Of a stretch of 19,693 bases of DNA, positions 1 to 8,267 are shown in pieces (within the stretch, counting starts at the first letter, position 1; every line of letters begins with the position of its first letter). Position numbers and translations under genes: made by a program. This stretch comes from JBJENW01 sp051880395 (lineage in GTDB: Bacteria > Bacillota > Clostridia > Lachnospirales > Lachnospiraceae): the NCBI GenBank assembly GCA_051880395.1, contig JBJENW010000088.1, positions 1 to 19,693 on the forward strand, in the 5' to 3' direction. The notes under the pieces are model-generated. The model was not told where the DNA came from. It was given only the letters and a program-made list of their open reading frames with translations, and ran no database searches.

Positions 1-69
1 TTTTCGCCCTCCAAAAAAGTAGTGGGCAGATGAACGTAGTGGTTAGCCCGACAAAGAATTTATATAAAG
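1..69. other. Left flank, no gene assigned
   Basis: No coding region can be supported in these first bases. The stretch ends at the hairpin at 70-103, so it may be the 3' tail of a gene or operon that lies outside the window. Short open frames on both strands show no recognisable protein pattern. Confidence 0.4.
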
Positions 70-103
70 AAAAAGACATGCGTGTAAATACGCATGTCTT
101 TTT
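70..103. terminator. Bidirectional intrinsic terminator downstream of the XRE gene
   Basis: A perfect 14-bp stem (AAAAAGACATGCGT, 70-83; ACGCATGTCTTTTT, 90-103) surrounds a 6-base loop. The A-run on one arm and the T-run on the other allow termination from both directions. It lies 24 bases beyond the stop codon of the leftward XRE gene and probably ends its transcript. Confidence 0.85.
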
Positions 104-127
104 CGGTATACCAAAAATCAGTTGTGC

Positions 128-451
128 TTATTTCAGCAATCGTTCGATCGCTTCATGCATTTCCGGATGTTTACGGTATTGCATGATCAGTTCCTTTTCG
201 TGCTGTGTGATGTGGAACGGTTCCGTTTCTTTGTAGCCGAACGTTCCTAGAATATCATTGATATCGTAGATATCACAGAGTACCAAAAGTGTATCTGCAT
301 CCGGCTGCGACTGACCGGATTCCCAGCCGTAAATTGTTTTTTCGGCCACATGAAGCGAATGATTTTCCAATTCAGACGCGACTTCCCGGACAGACAGATT
401 GTTCTGTTTTCTGGTATCTTTGAGCACTTTTGCTATCTTTTCATTCTTCAA
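128..451 (-). CDS. XRE-family (Cro/CI-type HTH) transcriptional regulator
   Basis: This is a small cytoplasmic DNA-binding protein of about 107 residues. The N-terminal half is a Cro/CI helix-turn-helix: a helix beginning KNEKIAKVLKDTRKQNNLS, then VREVASEL and the recognition region ending in KTIYGWESGQSQPDADTLLVLCDIY, the usual 'W-E-G-x-x-x-P-x-x-x-x-L' pattern. The C-terminal 35 residues are short and helical, ending in EMHEAIERLLK. I place the start at TTG 451 because GAGGTG lies about 8 bases upstream; a GTG at 460 is in frame but overlaps that site. It is divergent from the ssp operon, with about 180 bp between starts, so it is a natural candidate regulator of that operon. The target site is not proven; the inverted repeats at 534-552 and 569-587 are candidates. 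Confidence 0.85.
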   Translation of the reverse strand: MKNEKIAKVLKDTRKQNNLSVREVASELENHSLHVAEKTIYGWESGQSQPDADTLLVLCDIYDINDILGTFGYKETEPFHITQHEKELIMQYRKHPEMHEAIERLLK

Positions 452-471
452 TCCGAACACCTCTTTTCTAA

Positions 472-500
472 ATTATAACGTACCGAAAAAGGAGCGTCAA
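472..500 (-). promoter_or_regulatory. Promoter of the leftward XRE gene
   Basis: On the minus strand, TTGACG (500-495) is followed by a 17-base spacer and TATAAT (477-472). The expected transcription start, near 465, lies almost at the ribosome binding site, so the leader is only about 14 bases. It lies back to back with the rightward ssp promoter, so regulator and operon could be controlled together. Confidence 0.75.
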
Positions 501-528
501 TCAATTCTCGAATACTCGGAAAACCCAG

Positions 529-557
529 TTGCTATTCTTAGAGAAAAAGAATATAAT
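529..557 (+). promoter_or_regulatory. Promoter of the ssp operon
   Basis: TTGCTA (529-534) is followed by a 17-base spacer and a consensus TATAAT (552-557). The expected start is near 564, leaving a leader of about 65 bases before the ATG at 630. The spacer is filled by an inverted repeat (534-552), and a second copy lies just downstream of the start, so tight repression is plausible. Confidence 0.75.
534..552. promoter_or_regulatory. Candidate operator O1, inside the ssp promoter
   Basis: A perfect inverted repeat, ATTCTT-N7-AAGAAT, occupies the spacer between -35 and -10 and ends on the first base of the -10 box. A bound protein would block RNA polymerase. The same layout recurs at 11455-11473 in front of the DndD-like operon. 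The binding protein is unknown; the two neighbouring HTH proteins are the obvious candidates. Confidence 0.6.
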
Positions 558-568
558 AAAGACAGCGA

Positions 569-587
569 ATTCTTAAAATAAAAGAAT
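569..587. promoter_or_regulatory. Candidate operator O2, downstream of the ssp transcription start
   Basis: A second perfect ATTCTT-N7-AAGAAT inverted repeat lies 35 bp (centre to centre) downstream of O1, in the early transcribed region. Two copies of the same 12 fixed bases within 55 bp are unlikely to be chance, although the sequence is AT-rich. An RNA hairpin role is also possible but the stem would be weak. Confidence 0.55.
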
Positions 588-629
588 AAAAAGAATAAAA
601 TGCTTAAAATACAAGAAAGGTGATGCAGT

Positions 630-821
630 ATGGAACGGATCACATGTGCAAAAAAAATTGCAGCCTATATCAAAGAAAATCAAATATCCATTGAACAGAC
701 TGCGCGGGATACGGCGGTTCCAAGAGAAAAATTAGACGGGACAAGCGCAGAAAATCTGTCTGCATCCGAATTCTTGGATTTATGTGATTATCTGGGAATA
801 AGACCGGAAGAAATGAGATAA
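630..821 (+). CDS. Small Cro/CI-like HTH protein, first gene of the ssp operon
   Basis: This 63-residue protein starts at ATG 630, with AAGGTG well placed upstream. Its layout matches a minimal HTH: helix AKKIAAYIKENQISIEQTA, the turn AVPREKL, then SASEFLDLCDYLGIRPEEM, which resembles the 'EFL-IC--LGI-P' ending of many one-domain XRE proteins. There is no other domain, so it would act as a DNA-binding dimer or an antirepressor. It is the first gene after the ssp promoter with its two inverted repeats, and only 4 bases separate its stop codon from the start of sspD. It is therefore probably an autoregulator of the operon. HTH identity is inferred from pattern only; the recognition helix is weakly conserved. 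Confidence 0.7.
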   Translation: MERITCAKKIAAYIKENQISIEQTARDTAVPREKLDGTSAENLSASEFLDLCDYLGIRPEEMR

Positions 822-825
822 GAAC

Positions 826-2598
826 ATGTTACGATATCGATGTAAAGAACACAATATACTGGGAAAAGAAAGCACCTGCCCCGTGTGCGGAAAACGGGGA
901 GAAGTACAGTCGGACCTTTACTGGTGCGAGACCTGTCAGATACCGATTTATGAGCCAATCTGTAGTTGCTGTCAAAAGAAAGGACGCAGAATCACGACAG
1001 ACCTGCGCCCGGTGTTTCCGGAGGAACGCCTTTTGGTGGAATTGTTGCTCGACAAACCGTTTGCATTTGTCAAAGATTCCGTCTGGAATGCCGCAGGCAA
1101 TCGCTATCTGGTCAACGGGAAACGGCTGGCTTTGTCCGTACGGGATTTAAAATCGGTGGATACCGAGGCACTTCGTCTGCGCTATGAGGCAGAAAAAGAA
1201 AAAAACGAAACCATCGCTTATCCCTATTTTGATGCGATGATCGAACGTTTTGTCAAAGCAAATCAAGGTCGGTATGAAGAAATCGTAAAGGAGGCCTGTA
1301 CCTATATTCGAACGATTTCTGCCACATATTCGGATAGTGACATGTTTGTCTCATTTTCCGGCGGAAAAGACTCGACGGTGGTTTCAGACCTTGTGATGCG
1401 GGCATTGAGCAATCCAAAGATTTTGCATATTTTTGGCGATACCACATTGGAATTTCCAGAAACGTATGACTATGTTGCACGTTTTAAATCAGCACATCCC
1501 AAAACACCGGTGCTTTCTTCACGCAATAAAGAGAAAAATTTTGAAAAGCTTTGCGAACTGATCGGGCCGCCGAGCCGTGTCATGCGCTGGTGCTGTACGG
1601 TTTTTAAGACCGGAGCGATCAATGAAAAAATTCGAAAATTGTTTCGTGGAAAACAGAAAATTTTATCGTTTTACGGTATTCGACGCAGAGAATCCGCGAG
1701 CCGAAGCAAATACGAACGGGAGGCAGAAGGGTCAAAAATCACAAAACAGGTTACAGTTTCACCGATCATAGACTGGTTTGATTTTGATATCTGGCTGTAT
1801 CTTTTGACGACAAAGATCGATTTTAACCATGCATACCGGTATGGCTATGCACGTGTTGGCTGTTGGTGTTGTCCGAATAACAGCACATGGTCAGAATTTT
1901 TATCAAAGATCTATATGCCTGAGCAGTCAAAGCACTTTCGAGAGCTTTTGATTCGCTTTGCAGAGAAAATCGGAAAACCGGACGCCGAACGCTATGTGGA
2001 TGAGGATAAATGGAAGGCCAGACAGGGTGGAAATGGTGTTGCGTATGCAAAAAAATCCGTGGTGTCATTCAAACCCTGCGTTTTGGAAGAAAATGCGTTT
2101 AATTATGAATTGCAAAAACCGATCACAGAGGAATTTTATGAGTTATTCCTTCCGTTTGGGTATTTAAACCGCGAGCTTGGAAATGCCAGACTTGGGGAAG
2201 TGTATGTGACAAAAAAAGATGGGACGCTGTTATTGAAACTGCAAGGACGTATCGGTCAGAAAAAATTGAAAGTGACGATTCTGGATGTGCATATTGCGGG
2301 CGCACAAAACTTAAAAACCGCAGAGGAAAAAGTGAAATGTCAGCTCACAAAATACCAGATGTGTATGGGCTGCGGGGCTTGCAGAGGTATTTGCAAACAC
2401 GATGCGATCCGTTTAAAGGAGCAGCCGGACGGGACAGTCGTCTACCACATTTCAAATGAACAATGCGTACGCTGCACAAGCTGCGTCAATCACTTTATCT
2501 CCGGGTGCTATATGCGAAAGGTATTGGCAATCTCCAAACGAGGCCGTAAATCAGGGAGTGCGATACAGACAGAAGAAAGAAAAGAGGAACAGACATGA
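826..2598 (+). CDS. sspD: SspD-like PT protein: zinc ribbon + PAPS reductase domain + 2x[4Fe-4S] ferredoxin domain
   Basis: This 590-residue protein is of the PAPS reductase/ATP-pyrophosphatase type and is expected to activate the DNA backbone phosphate (by adenylation) for sulfur insertion. Three parts are visible. An N-terminal zinc ribbon region has cysteines at 6, 18, 21, 34, 37, 46, 48 and 49. The central nucleotide-binding domain has the PP-loop SGGKDS at 178-183, with cysteine clusters C256-C257 and C346/C348/C349 that could bind an Fe-S cluster as in DndC. The C-terminal ferredoxin-like segment has C513, C516, C519, C523 and C547, C550, C553, C561. The ferredoxin tail suggests built-in electron delivery. 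The start is ATG 826 with a poor ribosome site, so translation is probably coupled to the upstream HTH gene. The stop overlaps the sspB start (ATGA). A generic PAPS reductase is the alternative, but the neighbours make SspD by far the best name. Confidence 0.88.
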   Translation: MLRYRCKEHNILGKESTCPVCGKRGEVQSDLYWCETCQIPIYEPICSCCQKKGRRITTDLRPVFPEERLLVELLLDKPFAFVKDSVWNAAGNRYLVNGKRLALSVRDLKSVDTEALRLRYEAEKEKNETIAYPYFDAMIERFVKANQGRYEEIVKEACTYIRTISATYSDSDMFVSFSGGKDSTVVSDLVMRALSNPKILHIFGDTTLEFPETYDYVARFKSAHPKTPVLSSRNKEKNFEKLCELIGPPSRVMRWCCTVFKTGAINEKIRKLFRGKQKILSFYGIRRRESASRSKYEREAEGSKITKQVTVSPIIDWFDFDIWLYLLTTKIDFNHAYRYGYARVGCWCCPNNSTWSEFLSKIYMPEQSKHFRELLIRFAEKIGKPDAERYVDEDKWKARQGGNGVAYAKKSVVSFKPCVLEENAFNYELQKPITEEFYELFLPFGYLNRELGNARLGEVYVTKKDGTLLLKLQGRIGQKKLKVTILDVHIAGAQNLKTAEEKVKCQLTKYQMCMGCGACRGICKHDAIRLKEQPDGTVVYHISNEQCVRCTSCVNHFISGCYMRKVLAISKRGRKSGSAIQTEERKEEQT

Positions 2599-3494
2599 AA
2601 TTAAAAGGACATGAGACATTTGCCATCCGGGAAGGGTGGCTGGAAAAGGGACTTTTGGCGGTACAAACGGATACGCATGTATTTACAAAAAATCAAGGTG
2701 CAGATGCATTGGGTGTTGGAACAAATATGGCAAAATCCATCCGGTATTGGTTAAAGGCCGGCGGCTGGGTGTGCGAGCAGCAACGAAAAGGTGCAACTTT
2801 GACCAAACTTGGACAACTGGTCTTTTCACAGGATCCATATATCGAAAATCCGTTTACGCTCTGGTTGTTTCATGCCACGCTGGTCTGTAATCCAGAGCTG
2901 GCGACGAGCTGGTATCTGATCTTTCAGGAACTGGAAGCGGAGGAGTTTACAAGAGAAGAGTTGTTTCAAATGCTCAAACAGCGTCTGCTGCTTCTACCGG
3001 ATGTCACAAACATTCCGGAGCGTTCCCTGAAGGATGATGTGACGGTGTTTTTGCATATGTATACCAAACAGCAGGCAGAAGCATCGTATGATCCGGAGGA
3101 GAAAAAGCTGTCACCGTTTGCACAGCTTGGCCTTTTACGAAAAAGTGATGCTACCCATTATCGACGTATGCAGCCAAAGACGGATGATGCGCTGCTTGCT
3201 GTGACCGCATATCTGATTCAGCAGTATGTCGGGCAGATGAAGGATAGAGAAAAAGGGATCAGTATTGAAACATTACAAAAACAGCCAGGGCTTTTGGGAC
3301 GTGTCTGCAATCTGAATCGTGTGGCATTGAACGAATGTCTGGACCGACTGGCAGAAAAAGGATTGCTTTTGATTCACCGGACTGCAGGACTCGATATGGT
3401 GTATCCACAGACAGATGTGACACCGGAGCAGATCGCAGAGGCATATTACGAACAGTGCAAAAAGAAAGAACAAAGGGGAGAAAAGCGTGGATAG
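2595..3494 (+). CDS. sspB: SspB-like DUF4007 protein, candidate PT DNA nickase
   Basis: This 299-residue protein shows the DUF4007 pattern. It opens with GHETFAIREGWLEKGL, followed by LGVGTNMAKSIRYWLKAGGW, TLTKLGQLVFSQDPYIENP, TLWLFHATLVCNPELATSWY and later SLKDDVTVFLHMY and SPFAQLGLL. In the SspABCD system the DUF4007 protein SspB is the nickase that opens one strand during sulfur insertion. The C-terminal half (about 195-295) looks like a winged-helix domain, with CNLNRVALNECLDRLAEKGLL. It starts inside the last codons of sspD (ATGA overlap) and overlaps sspC by 8 bases, so the proteins are probably made in fixed ratio. No nuclease active site can be assigned from the sequence alone. Confidence 0.87.
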   Translation: MKLKGHETFAIREGWLEKGLLAVQTDTHVFTKNQGADALGVGTNMAKSIRYWLKAGGWVCEQQRKGATLTKLGQLVFSQDPYIENPFTLWLFHATLVCNPELATSWYLIFQELEAEEFTREELFQMLKQRLLLLPDVTNIPERSLKDDVTVFLHMYTKQQAEASYDPEEKKLSPFAQLGLLRKSDATHYRRMQPKTDDALLAVTAYLIQQYVGQMKDREKGISIETLQKQPGLLGRVCNLNRVALNECLDRLAEKGLLLIHRTAGLDMVYPQTDVTPEQIAEAYYEQCKKKEQRGEKRG

Positions 3495-6400
3495 ATTACA
3501 GGATTACATAAATATTGATCGACGATTTCAGAATTCGGTCAACTTAAAACTGGATTTCGGAAAGGAAGAACGGCGGGACAGCTATATCCCTACGCGATCT
3601 TCCGTACTTGTGCTGCGGCATTATCTGGAGCACGTTGTGGAAAAAAAGGAGCAGGCGACGATTTTGATCGGTCCTTATGGGAAAGGAAAATCGCACCTGC
3701 TTTTGGTATTGCTTTCGCTTTTACATGCAAAAGATGAGGTGGAATGTGCGACACTTTTGAAGAAAATAGAGGTGGTAGATGCAGCGTGTGCGACGCTGAT
3801 TTGCCGGCGGTTTGCGGAACAAAAACCGTATCTTCCGGTTTTTATCTCTGCGACACAGGAAACACTGCAGCAGTCATTTCTCTATGGCATGCGCGAGGCA
3901 CTGAAACGGGAGGGGTTAGAATCACTGGCTCCGGACAGCTATTACAGTGAAGCTTTGCGTGTACTACAAGAATGGAAAACGACCTATCCGTCCACTTATC
4001 ACCAATTTTCCCAATTATTACAAGAAACCAAACAGCAGACCTGTGAAACTCTGATGCAGGCATTGCAACAGTCTACAGCGGAGGCAAAAGAAGCCTATCG
4101 GCTGTTTTGTTCGCTTTATCCAAAGGTGACGGCAGGAGCAACGTTTTCTCCACTGATCCAACTTGATCCGCTGACCATTTATGCGAGCATCAATCGGACG
4201 TTATGCGAGGAATACGGATATGGCGGAATCTATATCGTCTTTGATGAATTCAGTAAATATGTAGAAAACCAGAAAAAAGAAACGTTTTCCGGGGATATGA
4301 AGGTGTTGCAGGATCTCTGTGAGCTGGCGCAGAATTCGCGGGAATATCCCTTACATCTCACGATGGTTGCACACAAATCGATTCGGGAATACGGCTCACA
4401 ACTGCCGGAAGAAATGCGAAATGCATATGTTGGTGTGGAGGGCAGAATTCACGAAGAATATTTTCTGGTTTCTGCACAAAATCAGTATGAATTGATCGCG
4501 AATGTCATTCAAAAAAAGAAACAGCCGTGGAAGAAAGATCCGCAGGCCGGACTCTGGCAGATGACAGTGAACGAAAGTTATGAAAAAATACCCGTATTTT
4601 ACAGCATGTTTTCACGAAAAGAGTTTGAGAAGATCGTGGCAAAAGGCTGTTATCCACTGCTGCCTCTGACGGCGTGTGTTTTGCTCGCGATCAGCGAAAA
4701 AGTTGCACAAAATGAGCGAAGCGTCTTTACCTTTCTGGCAAATGAAGAATCTGAGAGCCTTTTATTGCGTATCCGAAAAAAGAAGCCAGACGAAGCATGG
4801 ACGATCGGGGTGGATGCAGTCTACGATTATTTTTATCCGCTGTTTCGGGAAAATACGCAGCAGGTGCGGATTCACACCGAGTGGCTGAAAGCGGACTATG
4901 CACTGCAAAAAGCGGAAACAGTCGAAGAAAAACGCTTACTAAAAGCGATCGCACTTTTGCGCATGCTCAATCGGCCGGAGGAAATTCCGGTGCAGGATGA
5001 GACGCTTAGGTTATCACTTGCCATGACGCCTGAAGTGTATACCAAGACCAGAGATGCATTGCAGAAAAAACAGTTGATTCAATATCGCGCAAGACGTAAT
5101 ACCTATGCATTCAAAAATAATGTCGGGCTGGATCTGGAAAAAGAGATTCGTCTGCGCATGGAAAAAGAGTCGGTTGAAAATCAGACGTCCCGGCTTTTGA
5201 CAGACGTGTTTGAACAGACGTATTGTCTGCCAAAACAATATAATCTGGACTATACGATGACACGATTTTTTCAATATGTGTTTTTCAGTGTGGAGCAGTT
5301 TCGGGCATTAGCGGACAGTGAAGAACTGTTTCGCAAAGAGCCGGCAGACGGAAAAATCCTGGCGCTTTACTGGAAGAACAAACCGGACGAAGGAGAAATC
5401 GAAACATTGGTAAAGAAGCTGGACGATCCACGTCTGGTCGTACTTGTGCCGGATACGCCGTTTGCCCTGCAGGAAAAATTGAAGCGGTATCTGGTTGTGA
5501 AACGACTGCTTTCGGACCCAACGTTTTTGGAAGAAAACCGGGTGTTGCAGCAGGAACTGGAGCTGCATTTGGAGGACCTGCTTTATACCATCAATGAGGA
5601 GTTAGAGCAGCAGTACCGACCGCAGCGGCAGCATTGCAGGGTATTTGACCGAAATGGAAAGCAACGTCCGTTTTCCACAGAGATCGCTTTTAACCGGTAT
5701 TTGAGTGAAGTCTGTACAAGCTGTTATGAAAAGGCACCGCGGATCAATCATGAAATGATTAACCGGAGAACCGTTTCTGCACAGATGAAAAAGGCAAGGA
5801 AACATTTAGTCCGTCAAATGTTGGAAGAAGCAGACTGCGCGGCCTATCAAAAAGGCACCAGTCCGGAGGCAACGATCTATCGGGCCACGCTTTACCGGAC
5901 CGGCGTCTGGAGCGGTGATGCGTCGATTCCGTTGGAAGAGGGATGTGAGATAATTTTACAGCGGATTTATGAGTTTATGCAAAAGAGTGTTGGCAAAAAA
6001 CAGTGTTTCGCACAATTATATCATACGCTGGAGGGCGTCGGGACCGGTGCAAGACGTGGCGTGCTCCCGTTTTTTCTGGCGAGACAGTTTGCAGGCTTAA
6101 ATGATCTGCCAGTGCTGTATCTGCAGGACAAAGAGGTAGAACTTTCGGAAGAGATTTTAGAAAATATCAATGAAAGACCAGAGGATTATTATCTATATAT
6201 GGAAACGTCCAGCGCACAAAAAGAGGCTTATCTGAACGGCCTGCAGGAAGTTTTTGTGGAAAACGGCATGTGTAAACGTGGAACGACAAAACGACAGCGA
6301 TTGCAGGAAATTGTAGAAAGTATGCAGATTTTCCTGCGTTCTCTCCCACAGTATACGCTGACGTTTCAGGAATTTCCGGAAGGCTTTGCACCGACTGACT

Positions 6401-7086
6401 TTACCATGGCGCAATTGCAGGTCTTTCGAAAGGCGCTGCATCCGATGGAATTGAATCCGCATGAAATTCTGTTCGAAACTCTGCCAAAACAAATGGAACT
6501 AGAAGATTATTCGGCGCTCTTGGATTGTATCCGTGCGATGCGCATCTATTTGAAACAATTTTTAAATCAGATCGAACAGGCAGTGGCAGGTGAGGTAAAA
6601 CAGATATTTGGTGCGCGAAAAGAGGAAAGTCTGCTGCGTTGTCTGAAAGACTGGTATGCCACTGTACAGGAAAATGTGCGTTGTCAGGTGCTTTCCGACC
6701 CGGCAACCCGACTCGTACAGTGTCTGGAAAATTTACAGACAAACGATGAGCATGAGAGTATCAAACGCTTGTCGAAGGCCGTATTAGACCTTTATCCGGA
6801 GGACTGGAAAGATATATCAGGCAGGCAGTTTCTGGCGCAATTCAAGCAGATCAAAACACAGCTCGAACACATACAAAAAGCGGAAGCTGTGGGACAAAAG
6901 CATATCAGCTTTACCGGAGAGGACGGAAAACAGATTGAAAAATATTATGATGCACAGGAGGACAGTACCAGCGAATTTTTGAGTAATGCGATCGAAGAAG
7001 CGTTAGACGAGTTCGGAGATACACTGGAAATCAATCAGAAAGTCAGCGTTTTGGTGCAGGCCCTGGAGCGTCTGGTAAAAGGATAG
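3487..7086 (+). CDS. sspC: SspC-like large P-loop ATPase
   Basis: This 1199-residue ATPase is expected to be the motor or assembly subunit of the PT modification complex. The Walker A motif GPYGKGKS is at 62-69 and the Walker B motif YIVFDEF is near 249-255 (D253, E254), followed by a sensor-like LTMVAHKS. The long C-terminal part (about 450-1199) has no motif I recognise. It is rich in charged helices and ends in a Glu/Gln-rich helical tail. The start is GTG 3487, with GGGGAG upstream; it overlaps the 3' end of sspB. It is followed 8 bases later by sspA. The name rests on position between sspB and sspA, size and ATPase motifs; BREX BrxC-like ATPases look somewhat similar but no other BREX gene is present. 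Confidence 0.82.
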   Translation: MDRLQDYINIDRRFQNSVNLKLDFGKEERRDSYIPTRSSVLVLRHYLEHVVEKKEQATILIGPYGKGKSHLLLVLLSLLHAKDEVECATLLKKIEVVDAACATLICRRFAEQKPYLPVFISATQETLQQSFLYGMREALKREGLESLAPDSYYSEALRVLQEWKTTYPSTYHQFSQLLQETKQQTCETLMQALQQSTAEAKEAYRLFCSLYPKVTAGATFSPLIQLDPLTIYASINRTLCEEYGYGGIYIVFDEFSKYVENQKKETFSGDMKVLQDLCELAQNSREYPLHLTMVAHKSIREYGSQLPEEMRNAYVGVEGRIHEEYFLVSAQNQYELIANVIQKKKQPWKKDPQAGLWQMTVNESYEKIPVFYSMFSRKEFEKIVAKGCYPLLPLTACVLLAISEKVAQNERSVFTFLANEESESLLLRIRKKKPDEAWTIGVDAVYDYFYPLFRENTQQVRIHTEWLKADYALQKAETVEEKRLLKAIALLRMLNRPEEIPVQDETLRLSLAMTPEVYTKTRDALQKKQLIQYRARRNTYAFKNNVGLDLEKEIRLRMEKESVENQTSRLLTDVFEQTYCLPKQYNLDYTMTRFFQYVFFSVEQFRALADSEELFRKEPADGKILALYWKNKPDEGEIETLVKKLDDPRLVVLVPDTPFALQEKLKRYLVVKRLLSDPTFLEENRVLQQELELHLEDLLYTINEELEQQYRPQRQHCRVFDRNGKQRPFSTEIAFNRYLSEVCTSCYEKAPRINHEMINRRTVSAQMKKARKHLVRQMLEEADCAAYQKGTSPEATIYRATLYRTGVWSGDASIPLEEGCEIILQRIYEFMQKSVGKKQCFAQLYHTLEGVGTGARRGVLPFFLARQFAGLNDLPVLYLQDKEVELSEEILENINERPEDYYLYMETSSAQKEAYLNGLQEVFVENGMCKRGTTKRQRLQEIVESMQIFLRSLPQYTLTFQEFPEGFAPTDFTMAQLQVFRKALHPMELNPHEILFETLPKQMELEDYSALLDCIRAMRIYLKQFLNQIEQAVAGEVKQIFGARKEESLLRCLKDWYATVQENVRCQVLSDPATRLVQCLENLQTNDEHESIKRLSKAVLDLYPEDWKDISGRQFLAQFKQIKTQLEHIQKAEAVGQKHISFTGEDGKQIEKYYDAQEDSTSEFLSNAIEEALDEFGDTLEINQKVSVLVQALERLVKG

Positions 7087-7094
7087 GTGAGAAA

Positions 7095-8255
7095 ATGGAA
7101 AAAAGAGAGGACCTGATCTATATGGATCATGCGGCGACCACATATCCGAAACCGGAAGAAGTGTATATAGCGATGGACCAGGTAAACCGTATGCTGGCAT
7201 TCAACGCAAACCGTGGCAGCTATCAGGAAGCAATGCAGGCACATGAAATCATAGAGGAAACACGAAACCTTCTACTCCAACTGGTGAAGGGAGAGGATGG
7301 GGCAGAAGTGATTCTGACACCGTCTGCGACAATTGCCTGTAATCAGATCATCGGCGGACTGTCCTGTCAGTCAACCGATGTTGTATACGTTTCCCCATAC
7401 GAACACAATGCCGTTATCCGTCCGCTCCATTTACAGCAGAAGCGGTACGGATTTACGATTCGTGAGCTGCCACTGCGGGAAGAGACACTGGAATTGGATC
7501 TGGAGCGTTTGCCGTTTTTGTTTGAAACCGAACATCCACGTGCGGTTTTCCTGACACAGATGAGTAATGTCACCGGCTACTGCCCGCCGTATGAAGCCGT
7601 TTTTGCGATGGCAAAACAGTATGGAGCAGTTACGGTGCTCGATGCGGCACAATCCCTTGGACTGCTGCCACTTACCTTTGCACAGGCAAACGCGGATGCG
7701 ATCGTCTTTGCCGGTCACAAAAATTTGCTTGGTCCGTTTGGCTGTGGAGGCTTTTTTCTGCGGCGTGGCGTGACCTTACAGCCGTACATTGCCGGAGGCA
7801 CCGGCAGTGATACAACAAATCCCGCTATGCCCGCGGAGGGAACACTGCGCTATGAACCGGCAAGTCCGAATATTGTAGCGTTGGCTGGATTGCGTGCCGC
7901 ACTCCGGTATCCGGTATGTGGTGCATGCAAACAGGAAAAAAGGCATGCCAGACAACTGGCAGAAGCATTGGAGCAAATTCCGGGCGTGACGATTTATCCA
8001 AGCGCAGAATACCGAACAGAAAGCTATGTTGGAATCGTCGCCTGTAATCTCAAAGGATTACAGGCCGCAGATACTGGTATGATCCTGGATGAAGATTATC
8101 ACATTGCTGTCCGGACCGGTTATCACTGTGCACCGTTGATCCACAAATATCTGCGGGATGAGCCAAGCGGCGGGGTTGTACGGTTTAGTACCGGGTGGAA
8201 TACGACAGAGGAAGAAATCGCGCGTGTGGTGACGGCGGTGCGGGAGATTGTGTGA
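7095..8255 (+). CDS. sspA: SspA-like cysteine desulfurase (aminotransferase class V)
   Basis: This 386-residue PLP enzyme converts cysteine to alanine and carries the sulfur as an active-site persulfide. The N-terminus has YMDHAATTYPKP, typical of class V cysteine desulfurases. DAAQSLG lies in the PLP pocket. FAGHKNLLGPFGCGG places the PLP lysine at K209, and RTGYHCAP places the sulfur-carrying cysteine at C345, in a short loop like that of SufS/CsdA-type enzymes. It follows sspC by 8 bases with AGGTGAG in front of ATG 7095. As part of the operon it most likely supplies sulfur to SspD rather than serving general Fe-S assembly. The desulfurase activity is well supported; the dedicated role is inferred from context. 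Confidence 0.92.
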   Translation: MEKREDLIYMDHAATTYPKPEEVYIAMDQVNRMLAFNANRGSYQEAMQAHEIIEETRNLLLQLVKGEDGAEVILTPSATIACNQIIGGLSCQSTDVVYVSPYEHNAVIRPLHLQQKRYGFTIRELPLREETLELDLERLPFLFETEHPRAVFLTQMSNVTGYCPPYEAVFAMAKQYGAVTVLDAAQSLGLLPLTFAQANADAIVFAGHKNLLGPFGCGGFFLRRGVTLQPYIAGGTGSDTTNPAMPAEGTLRYEPASPNIVALAGLRAALRYPVCGACKQEKRHARQLAEALEQIPGVTIYPSAEYRTESYVGIVACNLKGLQAADTGMILDEDYHIAVRTGYHCAPLIHKYLRDEPSGGVVRFSTGWNTTEEEIARVVTAVREIV

Positions 8256-8267
8256 AAGGAGTAACGT

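Noticed and set aside
6401..6742. 113-codon leftward open frame inside sspC
   Set aside because: It is a shadow of the strong sspC frame, with no ribosome site or recognisable motif.
3487..7086. BREX-like BrxC/PglY ATPase
   Set aside because: Size and P-loop are compatible, but no BREX methylase, PglZ or protease is present and the neighbours fit SspC.
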